Of a stretch of DNA of 64,000 nt, positions 36,186 through 50,510 are shown piece by piece (positions within the stretch are counted from its first letter, which is position 1; every line of letters starts with the position of its first letter). The stretch comes from Stenopsyche tienmushanensis (lineage: Eukaryota > Arthropoda > Insecta > Trichoptera > Stenopsychidae): contig WACJ01000132.1 of assembly GCA_008973525.1 (NCBI GenBank), forward strand, positions 186,001 through 250,000, read 5' to 3'. Made by a program: the position numbers and the translations under genes. The notes under the pieces are model-generated. The model made no database searches. It was not told where the DNA came from and saw only the letters and a list, made by a program, of their open reading frames with translations.

Positions 36186-37140
36186 GAAAATTCGGAATTT
36201 TAGATAGTCAAAGATCGTCCGTGATTGAGAAAGCAGAGAGTGAGTACAAGTAAAGAAAGTAGGGAGAAATCTAAAAACTTAAAAATAAAACAAAAAAAAT
36301 GTTCTGATAGTATGAATTTCGAAAATGAATCTTGAGGAAGACCCAAACCCGTCGTTAGTGATGAAGATTTAAGAGCCGTAGCGAACTGAAAAAGTTTGAA
36401 CCCCGTATCTATTATATTTCATATCGATATTTCCATTATTAGAGTCGATTTATAGTAAATACATCATGGCAAATTAAAGGTTAGACGAGGCCGTATGAGC
36501 TGCCAAGACGAGCAGCGCAGTGGTCGACCTAATGAGGTAACCACCCCAAAAATGGCGAAGAAAATCCACAAAATGATATTGGATGACCATCGACTGTAAG
36601 TAGGCCTTTAAAAAATGCTGCACATTGTATATTGATCGAAATGTTGGACATGAGAAAGCTGTGCGCAAAATGAGTGCCGCGTTTGCTCACAATGAAACGG
36701 TGTCGTGATGATGTTTCAATCGAGTAATTGGCGATGTTTCACAGCAATACGCTGTTTATTGGTCCCGCTATTTTGGAGCTTGCCAGTTGGATTGGAGGGA
36801 AGTTTAGACTCGTTTGCGACCTCATTTGCCGCGAGCCATCTATGTAAGTTAGCCTCTGAAGAGGCTTCCGTGATCGTACAGATGGCCCTGGGTACGCATT
36901 TATCCCCGAGAGTACAGCAAAAACCCCCAAAAGAGGACGGAATGGCTCTGTGTCCAATCGGTCCGCTTTTTGGACCGCTGATGAGCGCCTCGTGATTGGA
37001 CGCCATACCCGAACATGTCTAAAAAAGGCTTATTACAAAACGAAATTGTTTGAAAAAGACTAATCGGATGGGTTGTTTAAATTTTACAATCGTTTGAAAA
37101 TATTGTTGTCTTTCGTATTATTGGTCGGCTCAATTACGGC
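36186..37140 (+). mobile_element. composite mariner remnant, copy F (longest)
   Basis: Shares its left block with copy A. Near 36330-36380 a frame reads GRPKPVVSDEDLRAVAN, like the linker of a different mariner type. After an inserted block similar to part of the hAT interior, the plus strand reads RRGRMSCQDEQRSGRPNEVT, KMAKKIHKMILDDHRL (about 36480-36600) and then, in another frame, LDMRKLCAKMSAAFAHN near 36645-36695. The shared tail follows from about 36780 and fades near 37140. It is therefore a mosaic of mariner pieces. Confidence 0.75.
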
Positions 37141-38500
37141 TCTGCTTAAATAGTAATCTTTCTAATTTTGCTGTGGGTAATCTTGCCAAGCCAACAAATG
37201 CCAAGATGCATGCCCGACATGTAGGAACAAGTATTACAATAATGTATGATCTGATGTCTTTTTCGGTTTTGTTTATTTGAGAACACACTTTGCAATCCTT
37301 CCTAACTCCTATTAGAATATTATGCAGTATTCCATTCAAGCGGATATCTTCGGAATCGGAGGTTGAAGTCGAACATGCAGTCCGATTCCTAGTTACGGAC
37401 TAATTTCAGAAAAGAAAATCTTATAACTATTTGAAGGGGTGTCATGTTACACTTCGTAAGATTATATAGAAGAGCGTTAGATATCCGCTTCAAAGGAACT
37501 AAACATAAACTATCATTACTATGCATCGAGTTTCTGCTTCAAATTAAGTGGTGAGTGAGAGTCACCTCTCGAGTTGCGACGTCAAATCATATGGTGAGTG
37601 AGAGTCGCCTCTTGAGTCCAAAGTGTTAATTGTCATCTCGCTTCAATAGGAAATGCTGAAAAGCTGGATAAATGAGTGCCGTATGAATTGTCTGAAGACC
37701 AAAGACTGAAACGCTTCATTAATAACTCATAATTATGAATCCCCATTTTTAAATTGCATCATTACTTGTAATAAAAACGGATTGTATAGATAAAGTGATT
37801 TGAATCTTCATTGAGCAGCTCCAAACTCTCTTGACAGCATTTTAGAAAAATGTCTAAGCTCAGACGTGTCCTGTTTTCACAAATAATGCTCCAGATTGTT
37901 CTTACTAAGATGTTCGTATTCTCAAGTATTCCATGCACCTTCATTTGCATATCTGCTGAAATCAAACATTCCATTTGCCCCACATGAACGTTTACTCGAA
38001 AATTTAAATGTACAGCATGAAGTCACAAATCTTCTATAAACTGCACCATGTCTTCAAGTCTTCCAAACGAGAAACTTTTTAGGATCTTAACGCACACTTT
38101 CACCCGATCACTCGACATGCGATCATTTTAATAAATTAATATTTGAAATTACGCGTTGCAATAAAATAATGTTCCGAATTTATGTGCCTCGATTTGCGCG
38201 CCCCATTCCATGATTTCGTGCGCGTTTCTTGTCTTTTTTTGCGCGCTTTAATGTAATAATTTCCTGTCGCTCACGTCGTTGATTAACGAAATCACAGAAG
38301 AAATCGTTAAAAAAATATTGAGAGTCCATATTAAAAATCCCATTAGAACAAGGTCGGGATGGTTAAAATGAGATTGGTGACACTGGAAAAATATATCTAT
38401 GACATTGACGCTTTGCTATGCATATATAATTTGGCTGTTATAAAATGGCAATGGTTGATTTAATAAAAATCAATTGAGCTGATAATGGCAAATAGATTTT
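37141..38500. other. spacer with a short local duplication
   Basis: No gene. At about 37547-37620 the segment GGTGAGTGAGAGTC(A/G)CCTC occurs twice, 44 bp apart. Confidence 0.35.
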
Positions 38501-38505
38501 GTTTA

Positions 38506-38931
38506 CAAAGGATGTATCTAGCTGGATCTATCCACTGGGAAATTATTCAATAGTGTATGGCAAATTATCATCGAGAATTATGGCGTTGAACAATGTGTGA
38601 AAAGCATCAAACTATTTTTCCAAAATCAGTGCCTCATTCGATTTTTTTATTCTCGCCACAGCCGTCCTGTTGAGTCGACTATTCAACGTTCGGTAGCTAA
38701 ATTCGAATCAATCAGTTCGATAAATAATCAGCCAATACCATCGAAGCGCAAGGTCTGCTGAAAACGTCACTGCTGTGCGTGAGAATGTACGGGAACTCAC
38801 GATGCAGTCAATTTCTCATCGTTCACATGAATTTAGCCCGTATAAAATCCAACTAACCCAGGAATTTACGATAAATGAATATAAACAACGGCGTGTGTTT
38901 GCTGATTGGGCTCTGGAGCAGTTGGAAGACA
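38506..38931 (+). pseudogene. mariner-like (DD37-type) transposase N-terminal fragment
   Basis: Frames shifted by indels read SIQRSVAKFESISSINNQPI, then SAENVTAVRENVRELTMQSI, SHRSHEFSPYKIQLTQEF and KQRRVFADWALEQLED. This is the paired helix-turn-helix region and linker of a mariner-like transposase distinct from the mellifera-type copies. The sequence ends abruptly where copy G begins. The C-terminal piece at 39700-39850 could belong to the same element. Confidence 0.75.
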
Positions 38932-39470
38932 CAGGGCCGTAAACGGAGAATACCGACCCAGTCAAGAGTTGCACATGGTATTTGTTTTACTTGACTATTC
39001 TACTTTAGATGCATCAACACTGATTGACTCTGTCCGTTTTTATAAGTATACTGAGTTGTTATATACCTCTTTTATTCATTATTAAACATTGGGCTGACTC
39101 AACCGGCATAAACCCGCTTTATTTAAAAAAAACAACAATATTTTCGACCGATTGTAAAATTTAAACAACCCATTCGATCAGTCTTCTTCGGACAACTTCG
39201 ATTTGTAATAAGAGTTCGTATTCGTTCTGAAGACATGTTTGGGTATGGCGCCCAATCGCGAGGCGCTTATTCGTAATATCAGCGGTCCGAAAAGCGGACC
39301 GAATGGACACACAGACCTAGTGGCCACTTCTTTTAGGGATTTTTGCAGCATTTTCGGTGATAAATACGTATCCGGGGCCTAATTTTGATCTGTACGATCA
39401 TAGAAGCTACCTCAAAGGCTAACTTATATAGGTGGTTCGCACCAAATAAGGTCGCGAATGAGTCTAACCA
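38932..39470 (-). mobile_element. composite mariner remnant, copy G
   Basis: Inverted tail of the family from CCGACCCAGTCAAGAGTTGC through CCCATTCGATCAGTCTTCTT, GGTCCGAAAAGCGGACCGAA and GATCATAGAAGCTACCTCAA. No transposase part remains. It abuts or interrupts a different mariner-like fragment, which runs in the opposite direction. Confidence 0.75.
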
Positions 39471-39699
39471 TAAAAAATATATTTTTATGAATCTCACTAA
39501 TTTATGTTGCTATCTTAGCTATTTTTTTAGTTTTAAGTTACAACATCTAGCTAGTTTTTCTTTCTTCTACTTGAAAATCTTGAAACTTAACGTTCATACC
39601 ATATCATATACAAATATTTAATATATTGCATTTATAATAGTATTATTTAACTTTTAAAATAATGCTTTATACCCTCGTTACAGCTCTGTATTTAATTTT

Positions 39700-39850
39700 T
39701 TTAACGTCTTTAGACTTCTTCCTTTGCGACCATCTTAAATAGCAGGTCTATGCATATAAACCACAAAAAATTGATGCCTTCAAAGTCAACTTAACAAAAG
39801 CCATCCAACAAATTTGGACCTCCAGAATACGTGCCACCAAGCAAAGCCGC
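39700..39850 (+). pseudogene. mariner-like transposase C-terminal fragment
   Basis: Reads LDFFLCDHLK, a stop, then QVYAYKPQKIDAFKVNLTKA and IQQIWTSRIRAT. This matches the region around the last catalytic residue (D-FLWG) and the end of mariner-like transposases of the type at 38506-38931. Confidence 0.75.
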
Positions 39851-41185
39851 GGTGTCCTTTTATTGGGAATCCATTCCTGGATCAAAAAGAAATATATAAT
39901 ATGAAGATCTCTTTCTTAATAGAATACAAAAATGTACCATCTAATTGAAAGCAACTTTGGGACTTGTCGTTAAAATAAGGGCCAATTAATGCAGATCATG
40001 TCATCTATACTAATCATATTCTTAATCAAGTCTACTAATTACATTACCAAGCTGGATCTCAGGAACATGCGTGTATTAATAGAGAGGCTTAAATTCCAAC
40101 CCTTATATCAAATCAAATTTGATGACATTAAACACATATTTAAAAGTTTGCTAATTTTGTGAAAATCACCATGCCGGAGGAACACAAAAAAAATTCATCC
40201 AATGCATCATAAGATCATATCACCTCCGGTAAAGGTCAAGGTTTATTTGTGCTGATTCAACGACTTGTGTGAATTATACGATATTTCACATCGAATAAGA
40301 CCGCCATTTTTCCTTCAAATTCATAAATACAAATGCGTATTTATGAATTTGTATCAAAAAACAATCGATGAATCATAATTTAATCCGGATCACAATTCAA
40401 CCATCAATCGCATGAATACATTTTAATATCACAATTCAATTGATATTTTCTCTTTGATTAGCACGAAAACAGTCGTACGAGTTCGATACTTTGGTTTTGA
40501 ATTTAAGAATGCCGAATAGTTCCCGTCTTTTATTTTTACTTCAGCTTATTGATCTTTATCGTAGTTCAAATATGCGCTGAATAAGAACCGATTATTTTCA
40601 AAAGCAAACATATTATGTGCATGAAATTTCTATAAATATTTATATTATAACAAGTGCAAATTCCACACACCAAACCGCTTAATTAAACAATAATAAATTA
40701 TATAACCTGGATTAGAAAAGTTTACCGACGATAAAAAAGTTGAATTTGAATCCACGCGTATAAAACGCTGCAGTAGATATTGGATTTTAATTAATGTCAT
40801 GGATCAAAAATAGAATAATACTGATTTATAAATAGAATTGGTATTCATCAAGGAAGTTCACATTGATGTGTGATTATAACGACAGTTCCAACATGCTCAC
40901 TATTTTAAGACCATTTGTATTCAAGGTTGCTATCTGAACGAAAAACTCTCTGTTGAAATGAGTGCTTTGATCTCTAAATTAAAGTTTTGTTTTAAAAAAA
41001 TGTACGCTACACATTAATAAACTTTTACGGATGTGTATGAAATAGTTTAAAATTAGTATTGTTTTATATTTTCACACATTGTATTAGCTGTGCAAAAAAA
41101 GTCAGATACAATGGCTTTTATTGAAATATTTTCACCACTTTGCTCGAACATTATGATCTTCGTAACGGACAAAAAAAGTATATTT
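39851..41185. other. AT-rich spacer, no gene seen
   Basis: No feature supported. Confidence 0.3.
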
Positions 41186-41189
41186 TAAA

Positions 41190-41720
41190 TCATCATCATC
41201 ATCATCATCATAGCGCAGCCACTAACAGTCCACTACAGAACTATGGGCCTCTTCAATATCCATTCATAGGAAAGGGGTTACATCCATTTCGTCTGTATCA
41301 TACATTCACCTCCTCATTCGCTCGATATTGAAGGTAGCATTACCACCGAGTTTTATTTTGAACGCTCACCCAACGGGTATCCTGAGTGAACGTATTGACG
41401 AACACTTTCGCGAACGTCTCGATAAGGAGTTTGGGGGGTTTGTAAAGACTGAGTAGTTTTCATAGGGAGATGGTGGAAAACTACTCTAGACGACCTTTTT
41501 GACTCTACTGGAAAGGGCTTTCTGGAGTACAAGGAGTCCAGTCCCCCCTTTCCGCTAGGGCGTTGCCGGGGTAGGGTGAAGACATACGATGACGCGTAAG
41601 TGCATCTCGGATTCGCTCCTACACCAACTGAGGGTGTCTCCCCGTCACCGTACAACTTACCCGAGCGAATTCGAAACTGAGTGGTTTCGCCATTTTTTCA
41701 GGTTGCCCCTCTCAGTTCGG
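41190..41720 (-). repeat. SINE-like repeat, long copy (family S)
   Basis: About 530 bp ending, on the minus strand, in (ATG)n: the plus strand shows (CAT)n at 41190-41210 next to AGCGCAGCCACTAACAGTCC. It is the fullest of three family copies in the window (others at 4434-4757 and 23722-23802). Compared with the first it has an extra internal block from about 41345 to 41515. No open frame of note. A trinucleotide tail and truncated sister copies indicate retroposition. Confidence 0.75.
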
Positions 41721-42511
41721 CGATTACAAAACGATATAGAAGTCAACGGAAGACAATGTTGTTTTTCGTTGCAAAGTAAAGATCATCAAATGCATCTCCT
41801 CGAGGCCGTCTTCTTGGTGTTCTTCTTGTTCCTGCTCCGTTCCTAGAGCCTCTCGGATCCGAACCGGTGAGGTTCCTCGAGTTCCATACTGCTAAGTAGG
41901 GAAGACCATGCAAGAGACAACGAGCGACATGCAAGTTAAGATTCGTATAAAAAGCAATGAATAGTATATAAACTGGATATCAGCTTGCTGTTAGAAGAGT
42001 ATTTAAGTATCTACTCTGTAAAAAGGTACTAGTCAAGTGGCCAATAGTTAAAATACATAAAATCGTATAAGTATAATAGTTAGGAGTAGTCAAATGTGGT
42101 TAGGCCGCAAAAGTATTAGTCAAATTGTATTAAATAATGAACGTTAATAGATTGAATGCAAGATGAACTCATTGAGTGACTTTATCATAATTTTTAAATA
42201 ATTTAATAACAATTAATGAAAAATTATTGCAAAACAGAGTGCGGCAGGAAAACTACTTCATTTTAAAAATTATACTCTTTTTAAACGCCATAATTTATTA
42301 AGAGATCAAGAGACATTTCTGCAATAATATAGACTAATTGATTTATAATAATATAGACTAATTAATTGATATTGAGCGCTTATGATGTAAGAAGTAAGAA
42401 TTTATTCCGTATTAAATGTAAATGCCATCTATCGACGGAAGCATATACTTTTATTAATAAATATATTGGTTTATTAAAAAGGAAAAAAGAATTATAGTAC
42501 AAAATAAATCA
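41721..42511. other. spacer downstream of DNAJC28
   Basis: A slightly GC-richer patch at 41740-41935 has no recognisable coding content. The rest is AT-rich and may include the DNAJC28 3' UTR. Confidence 0.3.
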
Positions 42512-44017
42512 TCATAATTTAAACATTGATACAAGCATAGTCATAAGACTATTGTTATCGTCGTTATTATCTCTATTAGTTTTTAATTTATCCATGTGTT
42601 TCACTTGATATTTATCTTTACCCTGTTCTAAAGCGCGCTTTGCTTCCTTATCGAGCAATATGAATATCTTTTGTTTTTGAAGTATTGGCACCACAAGGTT
42701 ATAATGATTAATCTTTGAATTGATTTGTTTGCAGATCGTCTCATATTTGCATACGTATTCGGACCATGTGTCCTCCTCGTCTGGAGTCAAAGGCAACGGT
42801 CCTAATTTACTACGGTCAGACAATAAACCAGAACGCAAATCTTCAACTTCTTTTGAGATATCCTTTTGGAGAGTTATCCATTCGGGTGTAAATCCGTTAT
42901 CGATAAGAACCTAAAATTACAGTACTCGATATTGTGATTTATATTTTTATTTTATACACCTTAAAATACTTTGCATACCTGATTCATTTTATGCGTAACA
43001 AAGTCTACATAAGGATTTGTATTCTGGTGTAAAGGTAAAGGTTTGCCGGATCCTCGTAAATTATTAAATTCGCCTTTAGACATGGACTCCTGAATTAAAT
43101 CTTCGACTAAGCGATCAAATCCATATCTGTAATAATATAAATATTACAAGAATAAAGTTCTAAAATTATTTTTTACTTAATAAGGCAATATTATACTTTG
43201 TTTTTATGTTATGCTTGTGTTTTGATGGAGCGTTTTTATCCATTAGCGTATTTTCTGCTGCAGTCGCTTTCGCGATGCGATGCTCCATGACGTTTTCTGC
43301 AGCACGAGATGCCCTCACTTTGGACCAATGCTTTTCTCGCTGAGCAGGCGTTCCAAATCCAACGCCTTCATAACTTAAATATTGTCTGTGTTGAGGCGCA
43401 GTATGCTAAAAAATTAAAATAAGCTCAATAAAGCTATACTAATAATAAAAAACAATTTATTCAAATATAATCGATTATTTACGCTCTACCTTAATATCAA
43501 ATTCTTCAACCTGCTGCTGTATGTCGACCTCCCATCGTTCTTGCGATTTCTTCTTATTGAGTATTCTAAATGCGACTTCAATTTGTTGAAATTTTTCAAT
43601 ATCAGCTTCAGGTGAGCCCGAATCAGGATGATATTTTTTCGCAAGATCTAAATATGCACGCCTTACCGTCTCCTGATCACTATTTTCTTCGATATTTAAT
43701 ATTTGATAGCATTTCTGAATATACCAAATATTACAAAGATCATATAAAATATGTATATTACCATTTAATCATCAACATTAATACTGACCTTAATTTTATC
43801 TAAATATTCTGCCGTTGAAAGCGGTCTCTGAATGACATGTTTGCTGAATGCGAATAGTTTTGAATATTTAAAAATAAAAGACCTAAAGAGCAAATTATAT
43901 AATGTTATTTCATTGTAAACGGTCCGAATATCATAATTTATTTGCCATTTTGTAATTTAATAACATTTTTAATTTGAACACGCACGTTTAATATTATGAA
44001 ATTTGAATTTACCTCAT
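42512..44017 (-). CDS. DNAJC28: DnaJ homologue subfamily C member 28
   Basis: Six exons join in frame in transcript order 44017-44013, 43882-43789, 43714-43490, 43405-43197, 43126-42979 and 42910-42512, giving 359 residues. The first coding exon is only ATGAG; it was placed because ATG AG|GTAAAT splices to G|TCT and supplies the only start in phase. The leader [20 protein letters not shown] is basic with no acidic residue, suggesting mitochondrial import. A J domain follows ([20 protein letters not shown] through [10 protein letters not shown], with the HPD triad at residues 62-64), then the DUF1992 region [20 protein letters not shown] with RGSGKPLP and [10 protein letters not shown]. The J domain should stimulate an Hsp70; clients are unknown. 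Introns are 68-130 bp. The gene is divergent from Rpn6. Confidence 0.93.
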
Positions 44018-44879
44018 AAGTTTGAATTTATTTTAAAAATTGCGTGGAATGCTCAACTGTCAAAATGACAGCTATGTTATTTTTAAATATTATTTAGATA
44101 CAAATAGTGTTTGAAGCTATGCTTGTTTTTTTTGTGAATTAAATTTTAATTTTTAATTTAAAAAATATAATATTTATAAAATTATAATAAAATAATAACC
44201 CCGAGCCTAAATTAAATTGAAAATAAATATTACTCATTGAGTTCAATTATTAATTTTTGCTTTTAATAAAGGGCTTTAATTTCCTTTCAATTCTCGACTG
44301 TAAATGTTTGACGTTTTAACATTTTTTTTATTCTAGACGGTATTTCATTTTTCAATTATTTTTTAATAAAATCTTATTCATTACTCCAGAATCTATATTC
44401 ACATCTGAAATATTTTATGCAAAAGTCATAGCTTTGTCAATATGTTTAAAAAAATAGCTTTTATAAAATCATTATTTTTGATATATCAAAAACAGTCATA
44501 TATTTTTTTTTATTATCCAACTTTAAATTTATGACATTGTGTATTAAATTTAGCATTTTATTAAATGTAATTTTAACCGATGCATTATATTTCATTTAAA
44601 AAATATTTAACCGTAAGTATGCCAGTATAAAAAAATTGTTGAAATCTTTTTTTAAGCATTCAATAAATTCTATATAATTAATATCGAATGTATCTCGATA
44701 TTATTATACAAAGTCTTTATAATTTATTTTGTTAATTTTTGTCAGAGTTAATAGAATAAAATGAGTGCGTAATTATTTATTTTAATTTTTGGCCTAAAGC
44801 GATGTAAATTTTTGAGGTCAGTGTTGCCATTTCGCGCGTGTCAGGTTTGGATGACTAGTGCATCTGGAACCGACGAGAC
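44018..44879. promoter_or_regulatory. divergent intergenic region DNAJC28 / Rpn6
   Basis: 862 bp separate the two start codons of these head-to-head genes. CTGTCAAAATGACAG (44057-44071), two exact 6-bp arms around AAA, lies 40 bp upstream of the DNAJC28 ATG. CAGTGTTGCCA (44819-44829) lies about 50 bp upstream of the Rpn6 ATG in a locally GC-rich stretch with TTTCGCGCGTG. The promoter roles are inferred from position only. Confidence 0.5.
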
Positions 44880-46139
44880 ATGTCTGGCGGTCTAAAAGTG
44901 TTACGGCCCGATGAAGCTCCGCGACGGGATCCGGGGCCTCCGCCCCAGGTGGAAGTTGAAACTGAGGCTGATAGGCAGCTCACTGGCGAAGAGAAAATCC
45001 GGAATGACGAGCGAAAAATCCTCGAGGCGGCCGAGCGACTGAAGCGCGAGGGCAATGCGAAGGGTCTCGCTGATCTGGTGCGCGCTTCGCGACCCTTCCT
45101 CGCCGTCGTCAGCAAGGCGAAGGCGGCCAAACTTGTCCGCCAACTCGTCGACTACTTCCTCGACCTCGAGGCCGGCACCGGTACTGAAGTACAGGTTTGC
45201 AAGGAGTGCATAGAATGGGCGAAGGCCGAGGAGCGTACCTTCCTGCGGCAGTCGCTCGAAGCGCGCCTCGTCGCGCTCTATTTCGACACCGGCATGTTCT
45301 CTGAGGCTCTACAGCTCGGTGGTGCTTTGCTCAAGGAGCTTAAGAAACTCGACGACAAAAATCTGCTCGTCGAAGTGCAGCTACTCGAGAGCAAGACTTA
45401 TCATGCGCTCAGCAACGTGAGCAAGGCGCGCGCTTCCCTCACCTCAGCGAGGACAACCGCCAACGCTATCTACTGCCCGCCAAGGGTACAGGCAGCTCTC
45501 GACCTCCAAGCGGGCATCCTTCACGCTGCTGATGAACGCGACTTTAAAACGGCTTATTCTTATTTCTATGAGGCGTTTGAAGGCTATGACAGTGTCGACA
45601 GCCCAAAAGCCCTCACTGCACTCAAGTACATGTTGCTCTCGAAAATAATGCTAAATCAACCTGAGGATGTACACAACATAACCGGTGGCAAGCTTGCGCT
45701 CAAACATGCTGGGCCCGACATAGATGCAATGAAGGACGTCGCAAAAGCCTCACACCGACGTTCATTAGCCGATTTTCAAGAATGCCTCCGCAAGTACCGT
45801 AAAGAACTCGAAGAGGATGTCATTGTGCGTGCCCATCTCGGCGCACTTTACGATACGATGCTCGAGCAGAATCTATGCAGAATAATCGAGCCATACAGCC
45901 GCGTCGAGGTCGACTACGTCAGCGGGAGAATAGCATTGCCCGTTCCAGAAGTCGAGAAGAAACTTTCGCAAATGATCCTCGACAAGAAGTTCCACGGGAT
46001 TCTCGACCAAGGCGAGGGCGTCTTGATCGTCTTCGAAGAGGCGACCGTTGACAAAATGTACGAGACGGCTCTGGAAACAATCCACCACATGAGCAAAGTC
46101 GTCGATACGCTATACCAGAAGGCGAAAAAGCTCTCGTAG
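44880..46139 (+). CDS. Rpn6: 26S proteasome regulatory subunit Rpn6 / PSMD11, intronless
   Basis: One uninterrupted frame of 419 residues, close to the family length of about 422. Rpn6 is a lid subunit of the 19S particle that clamps the lid to the ATPase ring and 20S core. The N-terminal solenoid includes [40 protein letters not shown] and [20 protein letters not shown]; the C-terminal PCI domain runs through [20 protein letters not shown] and [20 protein letters not shown] to LYQKAKKLS. The first ~45 residues are proline- and charge-rich and unlike the usual start of the family. Codon use is much more GC-rich than neighbouring genes, and there are no introns and no disabling changes. It may be a functional retrogene or simply the single gene in this lineage. 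Confidence 0.95.
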   Translation: MSGGLKVLRPDEAPRRDPGPPPQVEVETEADRQLTGEEKIRNDERKILEAAERLKREGNAKGLADLVRASRPFLAVVSKAKAAKLVRQLVDYFLDLEAGTGTEVQVCKECIEWAKAEERTFLRQSLEARLVALYFDTGMFSEALQLGGALLKELKKLDDKNLLVEVQLLESKTYHALSNVSKARASLTSARTTANAIYCPPRVQAALDLQAGILHAADERDFKTAYSYFYEAFEGYDSVDSPKALTALKYMLLSKIMLNQPEDVHNITGGKLALKHAGPDIDAMKDVAKASHRRSLADFQECLRKYRKELEEDVIVRAHLGALYDTMLEQNLCRIIEPYSRVEVDYVSGRIALPVPEVEKKLSQMILDKKFHGILDQGEGVLIVFEEATVDKMYETALETIHHMSKVVDTLYQKAKKLS

Positions 46140-49301
<3,162 letters not shown>

Positions 49302-49950
49302 ATATTTTTACTGTATATTTATTGCAATTGTGTTCAAGTAAATTTAAATTAATGAATTGTTGAAGATACTTTATAAATCGTTCCAAGCAATATTCTACTT
49401 GAAAAATTGTTACATCCAATTTTAATAGATATTTCATTGAAATATCTAGTATGCTCTTCATTTTCTATTATTATCTTTTAAGGAAATATAAATCTATAAA
49501 AAATGAAGCTCTTGTTTTTTCTGTCTAATTTTATATAGAAGTGTGTTTAACCGCCCTACCTCTTAGCTATTTTCTCATCTCATCATATCTGACCATATTT
49601 TATTAAAATAGATGTATTTACAATAGACAGCAGCTTTTAAACTTATGTAGTCCGCAGGACCGCTCTTGAATAAAATTTCTTTTGGCAGATCCCAACAAAA
49701 CTCTTGTGATTGAATTTTTCAAACATTTTTTGGTCAAATATTGGTCAAAATTAATCTTTTTACAAAGGTTTATAGTATTATATCAAGAATATTATTTTAT
49801 AATTTTTCTCGTCTCTCGTTTTTCTCCTTGCTTTTTCCCATTTATCATCCGTTTTTGAACAGTAAACAACACAGCGTTTGTTTTACTTTGTTTTGGGGCA
49901 ATTGTATCTATAAAATGTCTCTCGGTTAGATGTAATGGGTTTGGAGTTTT
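49302..49950. other. RPB8 3' flank
   Basis: AT-rich, with probable RPB8 3' UTR in the first 200 bp. No other feature. Confidence 0.35.
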
Positions 49951-49954
49951 GTAT

Positions 49955-50510
49955 GGTCTTCCTCCTTTCGACTCGTGCCATATTAGTGCTCCGTACAGAA
50001 GGATCGAGTGTATTACCTCGTTTATGGTACATCTTCTGCTTGGCTTTGGCCCTTCAATGTTGGACATGAGCCGTCCAAGCTCACTGGCAACCTTCTGCGC
50101 AGCTTCTTCTATGTGTTTGCTAAAGGTCAACTTGTTGTCTACGAGGATCCCTAGGTATCTCAGCGTTTTGCTGTATTTTTCACCTCGTGTCCTCCAACAA
50201 CAAGCTGCTTGGCCCTCGGTCTTCTCCGTCGGCTGCATATCATTGCCTCCGTTTTCTCGCCCGCTAACTGCAGGTGATTATCTCGCATCCACGCTTTAAT
50301 TCTGACGAAGGCTTCGTTGCCCGTCGCCTCTATTTCCCATGGATGTCGAGCCGTCACCAGCAGCAGCGCGACGTCATCTGCGAAGGCAATGAGTTATGCT
50401 CTTGCAGGTAGTGCCATGTTTAGAAGACTGTTGTAGAGCACATTCCAGAGGGTTGGTCCCAGAACGGATCCCTGCAGGACGCTCATTTCCAGTCTTCTCG
50501 TCAGGTCTGT
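49955..50510 (-). pseudogene. R1-clade LINE reverse transcriptase fragment, decayed
   Basis: Minus-strand translation gives SVLQGSVLGPTLWNVLYNSL, a stop, LIAFADDVALLLVTARHPWE (catalytic FADD), KAWMRDNHLQLAGEKTEAMI, LRYLGILVDNKLTFSKHIEE and ELGRLMSNIEGPKPSRRCTI with HSILLYGALIW. This is an R1-type palm and thumb, truncated before the Cys/His knuckle and broken by a frameshift near 50165. It is related to, but not the same copy as, the LINE at 26090-26985. Confidence 0.85.

Noticed and set aside
36705..37006. 96-codon open frames on both strands
   Set aside because: Both lie in the non-coding tail of mariner composite copy F and recur in degraded form in other copies; no domain.
41190..41210. 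Histidine-rich peptide (HHHHHHHH) from a plus-strand frame
   Set aside because: It is translation of the (CAT)n tail of a SINE-like repeat.
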